Below are positions 28,149 through 37,189 of a stretch of DNA of 64,000 nucleotides, piece after piece. Position numbers and translations under genes: made by a program. Positions within the stretch are counted from its first letter, which is position 1; every line of letters starts with the position of its first letter. The DNA is taken from the NCBI RefSeq assembly GCF_000225505.1, contig NZ_BACI01000097.1, positions 124,001-188,000 on the forward strand, given 5' to 3'. Source of the DNA: Gordonia alkanivorans NBRC 16433 (lineage in GTDB: Bacteria > Actinomycetota > Actinomycetes > Mycobacteriales > Mycobacteriaceae). The notes beneath the pieces were generated by a model. It was not told the DNA's origin and did not search any database. It saw nothing but the letters and a program-made list of their open reading frames with translations.

Positions 28149-29558
28149 ATGGACAACGTGCTCACGCTGTCCGCCGGAGAGAACCGTCCGTTGCCGTCGT
28201 CGGCCGTGACGGTGTCGGTGCGTTCGGCATCGCCGGTCAACACCTCGGCGATCCTGCTCACCGATGCCGGTCGCGTCCGGTCCGACGCCGATCTGATCTT
28301 CTACAACCAGCCCACCGGCCCGGGTGTCGGCTATCGCTCGTCGGGTGCGGTCGACATCGTCACCGTCGACACCGCAGCCCTACCCCGCGACATCACGACG
28401 GTCGTCGTCGCCGCGAGCCTGGACGGCACCGGCCCGTCCACCTTCGCGACCGCCGGCGCACTGACCGCGACCCTGAGCGGCGGCGGCGAGGAACTCGGCT
28501 TCACGCCGACGGGTCTCACCAGCGAGGCCGCCGTGGTCTGCCTCGAGATCTACCGCCGCAACGATACCTGGAAAGTTCGTGCCGTCGGCCAGGGTTACGA
28601 CGCAGGGCTCGCCGGTCTGGTGTCCGCGTTCGGCATCGACGTCGAGGACGATCCGGCACCGCCGCCGCCTCCCGGTCAGCCACCGCGGGTAACCGATCCG
28701 CAGCCGTGGCCGCCGACGAATCAGCCGGTCCCACAACCACAATCACCGCCTCCGGCCGCACCGCCGCCGGCCACCCCGCCCCACCCTCCGGTCACGACCC
28801 AACCCTCGGGAGTCCCCATGCACAGCGATCTGTTCGCCCCGTCCCACGCCGAGGTCAGCGGCCAGGGAATCCAGAAGCAGGGCAGCAAGATGTGCCGCGT
28901 CGGCCTCTCGGGTGAGGTCATGGCCCGCACCGGTTCGATGGTCGCCTACCAGGGTGATCTCCACTTCGAAGCACTCGGGTCCGGCGGTCTGGGCCGGATG
29001 ATGCGTCAGGCGATGACCGGCGAGGGCGTCCCCCTGATGAAGGTCACCGGTCGCGGCGACCTGTTCCTCGCCAACGCCGCGTCCGACGTCCATCTGATCG
29101 ACCTCGACGGCACCGACGGCCTCACCATCAACGGCGCCAATGTCCTCGCCTTCGACTCGACCCTTCGCTACGACATCCAGCGCGTCCAGGGCGCGGGCGC
29201 GATGAGCAACGCGGGCCTGTACAACTGCGTGTTCACCGGCCGCGGACGTATCGCCATCACCACCGACGGCACACCGGTGGTCCTCAACGTCGACGCCGCG
29301 ACCTACGCCGACCCGCAGGCCGCGGTCGCCTGGTCGTCGAGCCTGCGCACCTCGGTGAAGTCCAACGATTCGTTCAACCTCGGCACCCTGATGGGACGCA
29401 GCACCGGCGAACGCTTCACCCTCGCGTTCTCCGGCCAGGGCTTCGTCGTCGTGCAGCCGTCGGAGTTGCCGCCGGGCGGGTTCATCGGCGGCACCGGCGG
29501 TGGTGGGGCCGCGGGCTCGGGCGCCGGCGGGGTACTGGGCGGCATCCTGGGCCGCTGA
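28149..29558 (+). CDS. TerD-like / AIM24 two-domain protein
   Basis: 469 residues in three parts. Residues ~1-170 look like a TerD/tellurium-resistance domain (LTLSAGENRPL, SDADLIFYNQP, TTVVVAASLDGTGPSTFA, CLEIYRRNDTWKVRAVGQGY). Residues ~175-225 are a Pro/Gln-rich linker. Residues ~226-440 match the AIM24/TraB-like beta-sandwich family (SKMCRVGLSGEVMARTGSMV, VTGRGDLFLANAA, NVLAFDSTLRYDI, GEGVPLMKV). The tail is Gly-rich. TerD domains bind calcium and act in envelope-stress or phage-defence associated ter systems; AIM24 proteins are poorly understood in bacteria. No other ter genes are near. The start has no obvious ribosome binding site. Confidence 0.78.
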   Translation: MDNVLTLSAGENRPLPSSAVTVSVRSASPVNTSAILLTDAGRVRSDADLIFYNQPTGPGVGYRSSGAVDIVTVDTAALPRDITTVVVAASLDGTGPSTFATAGALTATLSGGGEELGFTPTGLTSEAAVVCLEIYRRNDTWKVRAVGQGYDAGLAGLVSAFGIDVEDDPAPPPPPGQPPRVTDPQPWPPTNQPVPQPQSPPPAAPPPATPPHPPVTTQPSGVPMHSDLFAPSHAEVSGQGIQKQGSKMCRVGLSGEVMARTGSMVAYQGDLHFEALGSGGLGRMMRQAMTGEGVPLMKVTGRGDLFLANAASDVHLIDLDGTDGLTINGANVLAFDSTLRYDIQRVQGAGAMSNAGLYNCVFTGRGRIAITTDGTPVVLNVDAATYADPQAAVAWSSSLRTSVKSNDSFNLGTLMGRSTGERFTLAFSGQGFVVVQPSELPPGGFIGGTGGGGAAGSGAGGVLGGILGR

Positions 29559-29588
29559 GCCCGGCGATCGCCTACCGGCGTACGCCGA

Positions 29589-30080
29589 CTACCGGAAGAC
29601 GCTCCCCTTGTTCTCGGACGCTTCGACGCGCTCGACGATCCACGAGACGAGCACCTCGGGCTTGCGCTTACGGCTCGTCTCTTTGCGGGTGTCGAGCTCC
29701 TGCTCGGCGATGATGTCCCGGAGCTGGTCGAGGGTCAGCTCGCCGAGTCGCGCCGACAGTTCCTGGCCACCGCCCTCGCGGTAGACGACGAACGGATCGA
29801 ACGCGCCCGGTTGACGTGTCACCCGCTTCTTCGGCGCCGCCGCCCGCTTCCGCGGCGCCGCCACGGGAGCGCCGTCGAGCGCGATGTCGACCGGACGAAG
29901 CGCGTCGACCACTCCGGTGAGCGCGGAAGCGAAACGCGAGGACCGCTCGGCCTCGGCGATGATCACGGTGACCAGCCCCGCGATCAGCTGTGCGGCCTGT
30001 GGATTCTTCGCGTCCAATTGCGCGAGCGCACCGCCGACGGCCTGGTACTCCATGCGCCGGCGGGTGTCGTCGGAACTCAT
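29589..30080 (-). CDS. ParA-associated protein of unknown function
   Basis: 163 residues, overlapping the parA-like stop by 4 bp (ATGA, 30077-30080), so made together with it. The first half is helical (YQAVGGALAQLDAKNPQAAQ); a basic Ala/Pro/Lys segment follows at ~residues 78-92 (APRKRAAAPKKRVTRQ), then a charged helical C-terminus (LGELTLDQLRDIIAEQELD). The basic segment could contact DNA. Its position makes it the likely partner of the ParA ATPase, in the place where ParB usually stands, but I see no ParB motif. Confidence 0.6.
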   Translation of the reverse strand: MSSDDTRRRMEYQAVGGALAQLDAKNPQAAQLIAGLVTVIIAEAERSSRFASALTGVVDALRPVDIALDGAPVAAPRKRAAAPKKRVTRQPGAFDPFVVYREGGGQELSARLGELTLDQLRDIIAEQELDTRKETSRKRKPEVLVSWIVERVEASENKGSVFR

Positions 30081-30934
30081 CGGATCTTCTCCTGCGCCTC
30101 GGTCATCACGTCCATGGTCAGGCCACGGAACTGGTCGAACTGTCCTTGATTGCCGTATTTGACCCGAAGCGTCCCGTACGACGTGAACTCCGCAGCTGCG
30201 GCAACGGAATTCGCCTCGTTGATGTAACTGGGCAGCACATGTTGAATGGTGGGGTCACGGCGCAGGCGCATCGCTGTCGACCGGTGCACGGCCGAGTTCG
30301 CCTTGTACTTCGTGATCACCACACCGAGCTCGACGATGGTCCGGCCGATCTCGTGGCCGATCTTTCGCACCCGGGTCTGGATTTGTGGGATTCCGTACGT
30401 GGACAACACATCCGGGATGTTGGGAATGATGTAGGGCGTCCGCGGCGGCCAGGCCGTTCAGGGTGATGGGCCCGATGTTGGGCGGGCAGTCGATCAGCAC
30501 ATAGTCGTAGAAGTCGAGGACCGGTTCGATCGCCTCGCGGAGGAAGCCGGTGCCCCCGTTGGGCACCCGCCCCTCGACGCGCAGCGCGCTCAGGTCCTCC
30601 TGGACCTCGATGAGGTCCAGCGACGACGCGAGGAGGTCCACGGAGTTCACCTTCTTCACCGGTGAGACACCCCGCTCGACGGCCTCGTCGAGCCGGAAGT
30701 ACCGGTGCCCTGGACCGCATCGGAGAACAGTGTGGCGAGCGTCCGACCGTTGGTGTCCAGCTCGAGCCAGCGCTCCCCGCTGATCATCATGGTGGTCAGA
30801 TTGATCTGTGAGTCGAGGTCGATGAGCAGCACCCGCTGACCGAACTCCGCCGACATGTATTCGGCCAGCCCCGCGGTCACCGTGGTCTTGCCGACCCCGC
30901 CCTTCAAGCTGATCGTCGCGATCACTTTGGCCAT
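30077..30934 (-). pseudogene. ParA/Soj-type ATPase with two compensating frameshifts
   Basis: Start ATG 30934 (MAKVIATISLKGGVGKTT, deviant Walker A KGGVGKTT) with a ribosome binding site gcggag. The N-terminal third reads to ~30704 (LFSDAVQGTG). One base is then missing and the protein continues in another frame (YFRLDEAVERGVSPVKKVNS; YDYVLIDCPPNIGPITLNG, the ParA switch II/Walker B region) to ~30437. There one extra base, in the GGG at 30434-30436, returns it to the first frame (YIIPNIPDVLSTYG onward) until the stop at 30077. The span is 858 nt, exactly 286 codons, so the two shifts cancel. Either two sequencing/assembly errors or a genuine broken gene. ParA ATPases position DNA or protein cargo on the nucleoid. 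Confidence 0.8.
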
Positions 30935-31140
30935 CGAAGAATCTCCGCCTTCCCTGCGGTCATGCGTCGGCAGTAGGCAGGGAAACGGGTCGTCCCATCG
31001 CACTGATCAGCCGCCCCGGCGTGAGAGCTTAACACCACGCCCTGTGGCGGAATGCGCACCATATCGGCACTTTCGCCGGCGGACCGCGAGGCGTCGGTAA
31101 CGTCGATGCCACACGCCGCCACCACCGCAGGAGTTCGACG

Positions 31141-31596
31141 ATGCCCGAAGCCTCCACCTCCGTCGTGATCAAGCAGCCGCCCGACACGGTCTGGGAGTAC
31201 TGCCTGGTCCCGGAGCACGTCGCGGCGCTCACGCCGGGTGTCGTCGGCATCGCGCCGGTGTCGGAGGGCCCCACTCGCGTCGGCACCACGTGGAAGGGTC
31301 AGATGAAGGCTCTGGGACGCACGGTCGACTGGGTCGGCGAATTCACCCGCGTCGACCCCGTGGAGGGGACCGAGTTCACTTCCACCGAGTCCCCGTTCGG
31401 GTTCACCATCTCCGCCACCTTCGACGACGCCCGCGACGGGGTACGCCTCACCTACCGCGTCCACAACGACGGCGTCGGGGGCGGGGCGATCGGCAAGGTC
31501 GCCGACGCCTTGGCCATCCGCGCCTTCCAGCGGTCGCTCACAGCCAGTGCCCGAAAGCTGCCGCGTCTCGTCGACGAATGGGCGGCGCGACGCTGA
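31141..31596 (+). CDS. SRPBCC-superfamily protein (copy 1)
   Basis: 151 residues; ribosome binding site caggag at 31128-31133. A START/SRPBCC helix-grip fold is suggested by SVVIKQPPDTVWEYCLVPEH at the N-terminus, alternating strands in the middle (WKGQMKALGRTVDWVGEFTR) and a long C-terminal helix (RAFQRSLTASARKL). Such small proteins bind hydrophobic ligands; the ligand is not predictable. It is a paralogue of the gene at 35574-36029, and the two flank the large secreted protein. Upstream and divergent is the parA-like gene. Confidence 0.82.
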   Translation: MPEASTSVVIKQPPDTVWEYCLVPEHVAALTPGVVGIAPVSEGPTRVGTTWKGQMKALGRTVDWVGEFTRVDPVEGTEFTSTESPFGFTISATFDDARDGVRLTYRVHNDGVGGGAIGKVADALAIRAFQRSLTASARKLPRLVDEWAARR

Positions 31597-31969
31597 ACGC
31601 GTTGCCCCCGCCACGAGGGCACGAAACGACTGTCGTCCGGTCGGACGGTTTTCACCTCGCAGGGGTGAGCGAGGTCAAACCGGGCGACGGATAATCGGGC
31701 CGCCGCCGATCCGAACCGGGGTCCGGATCCGCTTCGAAAGTGCTGCACAACAGCACAACCCGGATGTCACCCGTTCTGGGGCCCTCGAGGGTCCGTGCGA
31801 CCGTCGATCACCCGCTGGAATCCGGCCGGATGAACCCTTCGACGAAGTGTTAGTGATCGCGACCACCAGCGGCTACCGTCAGAGGCATCGACTGTGTCCG
31901 CGGTGGTGAGGTTCTCACCCGTCGTCGTTCACGGCGAACGTGCTGCTTCGTATCGAAGGTCTTCCGAAG
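31597..31969 (+). other. Non-coding gap before the large secreted-protein gene
   Basis: 373 bp without a credible gene. Open frames here are run-ons from the SRPBCC gene or lack a ribosome binding site. It should hold the promoter of the downstream gene, but I cannot pick a convincing -35/-10 pair or an operator. Confidence 0.5.
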
Positions 31970-34900
31970 ATGACCATTACCACTGCGCGACCCCGCCTAG
32001 TCCGGGCGTTCGCGGTTGCAGCTGCCGTGGGACTGGCCCTCTACTCGGGAGGCCAAGCCCCCGCGACAGCTGAACCGAGCCCGTTCGGTGGTGCGTCGCA
32101 CAGCGTCGACGCCCCGAGTTCCGGCGACGACTCGGGCGGTGGTGACTCCAGTGGGGGCGACTCCAGTGGGGGCGACTCCGGCGGCAGTGGCTCCGGCGGG
32201 AGCGACAGTGGCAACTCCGGCGGCAGCGATTCCAGCGGCAGCGGCTCCGGGGGCGGCGATTCGGGGTCGGGCAGCACCAGGTCAGGCGATGGCGACTCCG
32301 CCGAGAGTGGGCCCGCATCCGGAACCGATACCGGGACGACACCGGATTCCGACCCCGGAGACTCCACGAGCGAACCCTCGGGTCCCGTCGCAGAGAACGA
32401 CACCCTCCCGCAGTTCACCGATCCGCCTGCCCAGAGCGAGGGATCGTCCGCCGGCGAGCCGGCCGTGCCGCCGCCCGCCGAGGAGACCGAGCCCGACCCG
32501 GAATCCTCCTCCGACTCCACCCCAAACCGCGCCTCCCTCGAGGTCGACATCTCCAGGAAACCGGTTCCGGTCCAGCCCGACGGGCCCGACCGCACCGGTG
32601 CCGACACCACGCCACCGCCCGCCGCCGACGGCCGACGGCCCGGGGACACCGCCCTCGCCGCTCGAGCCGCCGACGTCACCCGATCCCAGTTCGACCGTGA
32701 CGTGTCGCCGTCCGGCGGTCCGCCGCCCTGGGCGCCCCTCCTCAAGACCTCCACCCCGCCGGTCGCCGTGGCCCCGCAGCCGGCCAAGACCGGCGCCATC
32801 GGGATCCTCACATTCCTGGGGATCAACATCCTCGGCGGGGGAAGCACCGGCGCGGCCAGCCCGGCACCGTGGACGCTCCTGTGGTGGATTCGGCGTTTCG
32901 GCACCCAGGGCCCGGTCGCCTCCGCCGAAACCCCCGCCACCCCTTACACATTCGGCCTGGCGGCCGACCCGGACCAGTTCCTCATCGCAGCCGACGGTCC
33001 GGATATCCCGGGTGCCGTCCCACAATTCGCTCTCGTCGGCGGTCTCGTCTTCGGATCCGCGCTCCTCAGCCGCAAGCGCATGTCGGCGGCGGTGACAGTC
33101 ATTGCGAGCAGCCCGGCACCGTCGATCCCGGTACCGGACAGGGGACTCACCGAGCCGGCTCCCGCATCCGGCCCGGCCCCGGCCGGGGTCCTGCACGGTT
33201 CGCTGAGATTCACCGATGCGGACGGGACCCCCATCCCGACGACGCTCCACGGCGTCACTCCCACCGGTGACCAGACCTTCCGCACCGCGAGCGGCAGCGT
33301 GCTCACCTATGACGCACCCGCGGGCACCTACACCTACCGGCCCGCCCTGCAGGCGCGCATCGCCGCGACCGCACCGCGCGCACCGGAGTCGGCACGGTTC
33401 GACTCGGTGACGGTCACCGCCGACGACGGTCGCGGCGGTACGACGCCGATCACGGTTGCGCTGCCCATCACGAGCCCGTACTCGCTCGGGCAGGTGACCG
33501 TGCCGGGCTGCCAGATCGACGAGGTCGTCGTCGGTCACGAGGACGTGGTCTTCGTGACCACCCAACGCGACGACGGGTGCACCCAGGTCTCCGTGGTCCG
33601 CCCGAAGACCATGACGGTGGCATCGGTACCCATCGCCGGTTCTCCCACCGAGCCCGACCGCGGCGTCGTCCTCGGCCCCGACGGACGGGCCCACCAGCTC
33701 ACCGAGCTCACCGAGATCGCCGGCGACACCATCCGGACATCGGTACGGATCACCCGGATCGATCCGACCGGCGCCGCGTCGACCACGGGACCGATCCTCG
33801 GACTACCCGCGGATCACCTTCGATTCGACGATGCGGGCATCGGCCACCTGCTGACCACCTGGCCGGACGACGACGGCCGGACATACACGTACCTGACCGT
33901 CCTGGACCACGACGGCGCCGCCTCGACGTTCCCTCGTGTCCCCGGCGCGCACAGTCGCCTCATCCTGACCTCGACGGGAAAGGTTTTGGTCGCGACGTCG
34001 GATGCCGAGGGAACCCGTCTTCTCGAGGCCGGGCCCGGTGGACTCGCACCCGCCGGGCAGGTGTTCGACGGCGAGGACGGCGACCTCTGGGCACGGCGCG
34101 AGGATTCGCTGTACTTCGCCCGGCACCACGGCGATCCCACCGGCACACCGGTCGCCACGCTCGCGATCCGTCACCCCGACGGTTCGCTGGACACCGTCGA
34201 CGGGATACCCGGCCGGTTGGCCTCTGTGGTGCCCACCGAGACCGCCGTCTACCTGGTCTCACGGTCACCTGGTTCGGTCGTCGTCACCGTGGTGCGCCCC
34301 GATGGGCGCAGATCGTCGGTAACTCTGTCCGGCGTCAGCGACTGCACCGCCGTCGCCGGTCCCCACGACCACCTTTACCTCCCGCTGGCGAACCCTCTCA
34401 CCGGGGAGAACACCGTCGTCGGGATCTCGCCGGACGCCGTGTCACGGGTCATGGCCGCGGGCATCGGGTCGGCCGGAGTCCGGGCCGACGAGAGCGGCAC
34501 CGTCTTCCTCACGACGACGACCCTCACGCCGGACGGCGAGGACGCCACCACCGTGACCGTCATCTGCGGTGACGGCTCGACAAGCGACACACGCGTCGAC
34601 GGAACCCCCATCTCGGTTCACATCGACCGGCACGGCGCCGCCCATCTCCCGATGCTCACCACCGACCCGGCGAGTGGGGACCCAGTCGTCTCCCTCGCCG
34701 TCGTGCGGCCCGACTCCGCGCCTGTGGTGTCCGCGACCGTCGCCGGAGAACCGGCCGGTCCCCCGGCAATCACGGACGACGGCCGGACCTACCTGCCATT
34801 GACCCGATTCTGTCCCGAAACACGTTGGCCCAAAACAATTCTGACTGTCTTCCACGCCGACGGTACTGCGGTGGAAGCCGGCGAGTTCCACGGCCATTCG

Positions 34901-35335
34901 ACGCACGGCCCCGCCATCACGCTCGACGGCGACGTCGTCCTCCTCACCCACGTCGCCGGTACCACCACCATCCGCCCGCTCACGATGACTGCGTCGGGCG
35001 GACGGCACGCCCGGAATTCCACCCCCGCCATGGTTTTCGATGTCACTCCGACCATTTCGGACATCAATCCGGAAACCGGCGTCATCTCGGGATCGGTGAC
35101 CGACCTGGATGACACCGCCTCCACCCTGAGTTATCTGACCACAGACCCCCAGGTGGCACTCGATTCAGCAAGCGGCGCATTCATATTCACGCCGACGATG
35201 GCTCAACGACAGGCGCGCCCGGGGCCCACCGCCCACGACTTCACCGTCTTGGTGTCCGACGCATCGGGTTCGTCCACGGTGATCTCGGCCAGCGTCCCGA
35301 TCGTCCCAGCGAACATCCTCGAGACACTCGAATAA
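31970..35335 (+). CDS. Large secreted surface protein with Ig-like and propeller-like parts
   Basis: 1121 residues from the ATG at 31970 (a GTG at 31940 is also in frame). A signal peptide (VRAFAVAAAVGLALYSGG, cleavage near ATAEP) is followed by a Ser/Gly/Asp low-complexity region (~45-130) and a Pro/Thr/Asp-rich region to ~255. Two hydrophobic patches follow (GILTFLGINILGG, FALVGGLVFGSALLS). Residues ~400-500 resemble a bacterial Ig-like/cadherin-like repeat (LTYDAPAGTYTYRP, DDGRGGTTPITVAL); ~510-1000 contain repeated short strand motifs (GPDGRAHQL, DDAGIGHLL, DESGTVFLT) like a propeller; ~1020-1110 is a second Ig-like unit (ISGSVTDLDDT, FTPTMAQRQA). No sortase motif or C-terminal anchor seen. 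Likely a cell-wall-associated or secreted protein; function unknown. Confidence 0.72.
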   Translation: MTITTARPRLVRAFAVAAAVGLALYSGGQAPATAEPSPFGGASHSVDAPSSGDDSGGGDSSGGDSSGGDSGGSGSGGSDSGNSGGSDSSGSGSGGGDSGSGSTRSGDGDSAESGPASGTDTGTTPDSDPGDSTSEPSGPVAENDTLPQFTDPPAQSEGSSAGEPAVPPPAEETEPDPESSSDSTPNRASLEVDISRKPVPVQPDGPDRTGADTTPPPAADGRRPGDTALAARAADVTRSQFDRDVSPSGGPPPWAPLLKTSTPPVAVAPQPAKTGAIGILTFLGINILGGGSTGAASPAPWTLLWWIRRFGTQGPVASAETPATPYTFGLAADPDQFLIAADGPDIPGAVPQFALVGGLVFGSALLSRKRMSAAVTVIASSPAPSIPVPDRGLTEPAPASGPAPAGVLHGSLRFTDADGTPIPTTLHGVTPTGDQTFRTASGSVLTYDAPAGTYTYRPALQARIAATAPRAPESARFDSVTVTADDGRGGTTPITVALPITSPYSLGQVTVPGCQIDEVVVGHEDVVFVTTQRDDGCTQVSVVRPKTMTVASVPIAGSPTEPDRGVVLGPDGRAHQLTELTEIAGDTIRTSVRITRIDPTGAASTTGPILGLPADHLRFDDAGIGHLLTTWPDDDGRTYTYLTVLDHDGAASTFPRVPGAHSRLILTSTGKVLVATSDAEGTRLLEAGPGGLAPAGQVFDGEDGDLWARREDSLYFARHHGDPTGTPVATLAIRHPDGSLDTVDGIPGRLASVVPTETAVYLVSRSPGSVVVTVVRPDGRRSSVTLSGVSDCTAVAGPHDHLYLPLANPLTGENTVVGISPDAVSRVMAAGIGSAGVRADESGTVFLTTTTLTPDGEDATTVTVICGDGSTSDTRVDGTPISVHIDRHGAAHLPMLTTDPASGDPVVSLAVVRPDSAPVVSATVAGEPAGPPAITDDGRTYLPLTRFCPETRWPKTILTVFHADGTAVEAGEFHGHSTHGPAITLDGDVVLLTHVAGTTTIRPLTMTASGGRHARNSTPAMVFDVTPTISDINPETGVISGSVTDLDDTASTLSYLTTDPQVALDSASGAFIFTPTMAQRQARPGPTAHDFTVLVSDASGSSTVISASVPIVPANILETLE
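32120..32300 (+). repeat. Ser-Gly-Asp low-complexity coding repeat
   Basis: Irregular GSD/SGG-encoding repeats, including two exact adjacent copies of GACTCCAGTGGGGGC at 32144-32158 and 32159-32173. Copy number is likely to vary between strains by slippage; the frame is kept. Confidence 0.7.
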
Positions 35336-35573
35336 GCTGCGCTGCAACAGCTTCGCCGACCTCTACCCGATGCTCCAGCAGCCTGTCCAACGGCACTGAT
35401 CCCGGCGAGCGCCTTTGTTAGACAAAACAATTGACCGTTCTATCCGGTGGCGATGAAACAACCACCGGCGTATTCTCATCGATGCACGGAAATCGGTCCA
35501 GCCACCCGCCACCCGCCCGCCCGCGTCGCGGCGTAGGCCATCAGCTCATTCTCGAATCCATTCAGGATCAATC

Positions 35574-36029
35574 ATGCTCGAAGCCAGCGCATCCGTCCTC
35601 ATCAAGCACCCTCTCGAAACGGTGTGGGAGTACACCACCACCCCCGAGAACATTGCCGCCTATCTCCCCGGGGTTGTGGAGATGACCCCGCTCTCCGACA
35701 ACCCGGTGTCCGTCGGTGCTCAGTGGAAAGGCAAGAACGACATCCTCGGTCGAAACTTCGAATGGCGGGGCGAATTCACCCGCGTCGACACCTACAAGGA
35801 CACCGAATTCCAGACGATCGAAGCAGCGTTCCCGTTCACGACCCACTCATCCTTGGAGGAGACCTCCGACGGTGTCCGGATGAGTTACCACGTCGAATCC
35901 CCCAGCGGTTTCGGAGGCCTGTTCGGCAAGATGGCCGACCCGATCGTCATGCGCATCTACCAGCGCTCGCTCAAAGCGTCGATCGAGAGCATCCCCGACC
36001 TCATGGAGGAATGGCTCGCCCAGAAGTGA
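35574..36029 (+). CDS. SRPBCC-superfamily protein (copy 2)
   Basis: 151 residues, the same length as the paralogue at 31141-31596 and aligned with it throughout: SVLIKHPLETVWEYTTTPEN, the shared WKGK block, GEFTRVD, and the C-terminal helix YQRSLKASIESIPDLMEEW. A gap of 238 bp separates it from the large secreted protein gene. An aggat sequence lies 8 nt before the ATG. It likely binds a hydrophobic small molecule or lipid in the cytosol; no catalytic residues identified. Confidence 0.82.
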   Translation: MLEASASVLIKHPLETVWEYTTTPENIAAYLPGVVEMTPLSDNPVSVGAQWKGKNDILGRNFEWRGEFTRVDTYKDTEFQTIEAAFPFTTHSSLEETSDGVRMSYHVESPSGFGGLFGKMADPIVMRIYQRSLKASIESIPDLMEEWLAQK

Positions 36030-36042
36030 CAGCGACGCAAAA

Positions 36043-36073
36043 CGGCCCCACCCCCGCGAAGGAGGTGGGGCCG
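36043..36073 (-). terminator. Rho-independent terminator of the rplN-rplX-rplE-rpsN operon
   Basis: Stem CGGCCCCACC at 36043-36052 pairs with GGTGGGGCCG at 36064-36073. On the minus strand the hairpin is followed at once by TTTTGCG, a classic terminator, 29 bp after the rpsN stop. It can also serve the convergent SRPBCC gene, though without a T-run in that direction. It shows that transcription ends here rather than continuing to rpsH. Confidence 0.85.
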
Positions 36074-36102
36074 CTCGTCAAAGCGTCAGCCTTGGGTGAA
36101 GG

Positions 36103-36288
36103 TCACCAGCTGGACTTCTGGACGCCCGGGAGCTCGCCCGCGTGCGCCATGTCGCGCAGGCAGATTCGGCACAGACCGAACTTGCGGAACACCGAGTGCG
36201 GGCGACCGCACTTGTTGCACCGGGTGTAGGCCCGCACGGCGAACTTGGGCTTCTTGTTGGCCTTGTTGACCAGAGCCTTCTTTGCCAT
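36103..36288 (-). CDS. rpsN: 30S ribosomal protein S14, zinc type
   Basis: 61 residues from the ATG at 36288 ([13 protein letters not shown]). The zinc-binding CxxC...CxxC pairs are CNKCGRP and GLCRIC, so this is the short zinc-dependent form (type Z), which needs Zn and can be replaced by the zinc-free paralogue under Zn starvation. One bp separates it from rplE. In the usual spc operon rpsH would follow; here a terminator does. Confidence 0.96.
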   Translation of the reverse strand: MAKKALVNKANKKPKFAVRAYTRCNKCGRPHSVFRKFGLCRICLRDMAHAGELPGVQKSSW

Positions 36289-36289
36289 G

Positions 36290-36868
36290 TCAGTTGTCCT
36301 TAACGTTGTTGTCCTTGAACGGGAAGCCCAGGGCACGCAGCAGCGCGCGGCCTTCCTCGTCCGTGCGGGCAGACGTCACGACCGTGATGTCCATACCCCG
36401 CGGGCGGTCGATGTTGTCGATGTTGATCTCGTGGAACATCGACTGCTCGTTCAGACCGAACGTGTAGTTGCCGTTACCGTCGAACTGCTGGTCCGACAGA
36501 CCGCGGAAGTCGCGGATACGCGGGAGGGCGATGGACACGAGGCGGTCCAGGAACTCCCACATGCGGTCGCCGCGCAGGGTCGCGCGGGCGCCGATCGGCA
36601 TGCCCTCACGCAGCTTGAACTGCGCGATGGACTTGCGGGCGCGACGGATCTCCGGACGCTGACCGGTGATCTTGGCCAGATCCTCGACAGCGCCGTTGAT
36701 CAGCTTCGCGTCACGGGCGGCGTCGCCGACGCCCATGTTCACGACGACCTTCACGACGCCGGGGATCAGCATCACGTTGGAGTACTCGAACTGCTCGTTC
36801 AGCTGGCTCTTGATCTCCTCGCGGTAGCGAGTCTTCAGGCGCGGCTGGATCTTCTCAGTGGTGGTCAT
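36290..36868 (-). CDS. rplE: 50S ribosomal protein L5
   Basis: 192 residues; binds 5S rRNA. Motifs [39 protein letters not shown] and [19 protein letters not shown] are L5 signatures. One-bp spacing to both rplX and rpsN. Confidence 0.97.
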   Translation of the reverse strand: MTTTEKIQPRLKTRYREEIKSQLNEQFEYSNVMLIPGVVKVVVNMGVGDAARDAKLINGAVEDLAKITGQRPEIRRARKSIAQFKLREGMPIGARATLRGDRMWEFLDRLVSIALPRIRDFRGLSDQQFDGNGNYTFGLNEQSMFHEINIDNIDRPRGMDITVVTSARTDEEGRALLRALGFPFKDNNVKDN

Positions 36869-36869
36869 C

Positions 36870-37187
36870 TCAGATGTCCTTCCCGCTCTTGCGCGAGATC
36901 CGGACCTTCTTGCCGGTCTCTTCGTCGACGCGGTAGCCGACGCGAGTCGGGTTGCCGTCGGAATCGACGACCATCACGTTCGAGACGTGGATCGAGGCTT
37001 CCTGGGTCACGATGCCGCCGGAGGAGGCACCGCGCTCGTTGGCCGACGCGGCGGTGTGCTTCTTGATTCGGTTGACGCCCTCGACGAGGACACGCTGGGT
37101 CTTCGGGAAGGCCTGGATGACCTTGCCCTTCGCGCCCTTGTCCTTGCCCGAGATGACGATCACGGTGTCACCCTTGTGAACCTTCAT
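36870..37187 (-). CDS. rplX: 50S ribosomal protein L24
   Basis: 105 residues starting [20 protein letters not shown], the KOW motif that nucleates 50S assembly. Two bp after the rplN stop. Confidence 0.97.
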   Translation of the reverse strand: MKVHKGDTVIVISGKDKGAKGKVIQAFPKTQRVLVEGVNRIKKHTAASANERGASSGGIVTQEASIHVSNVMVVDSDGNPTRVGYRVDEETGKKVRISRKSGKDI

Positions 37188-37189
37188 GC

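Noticed and set aside
32120..32300. CRISPR-like or non-coding tandem array
   Set aside because: The repeats are short, irregular and in frame, encoding Ser/Gly/Asp; no spacers and no cas genes in the window.
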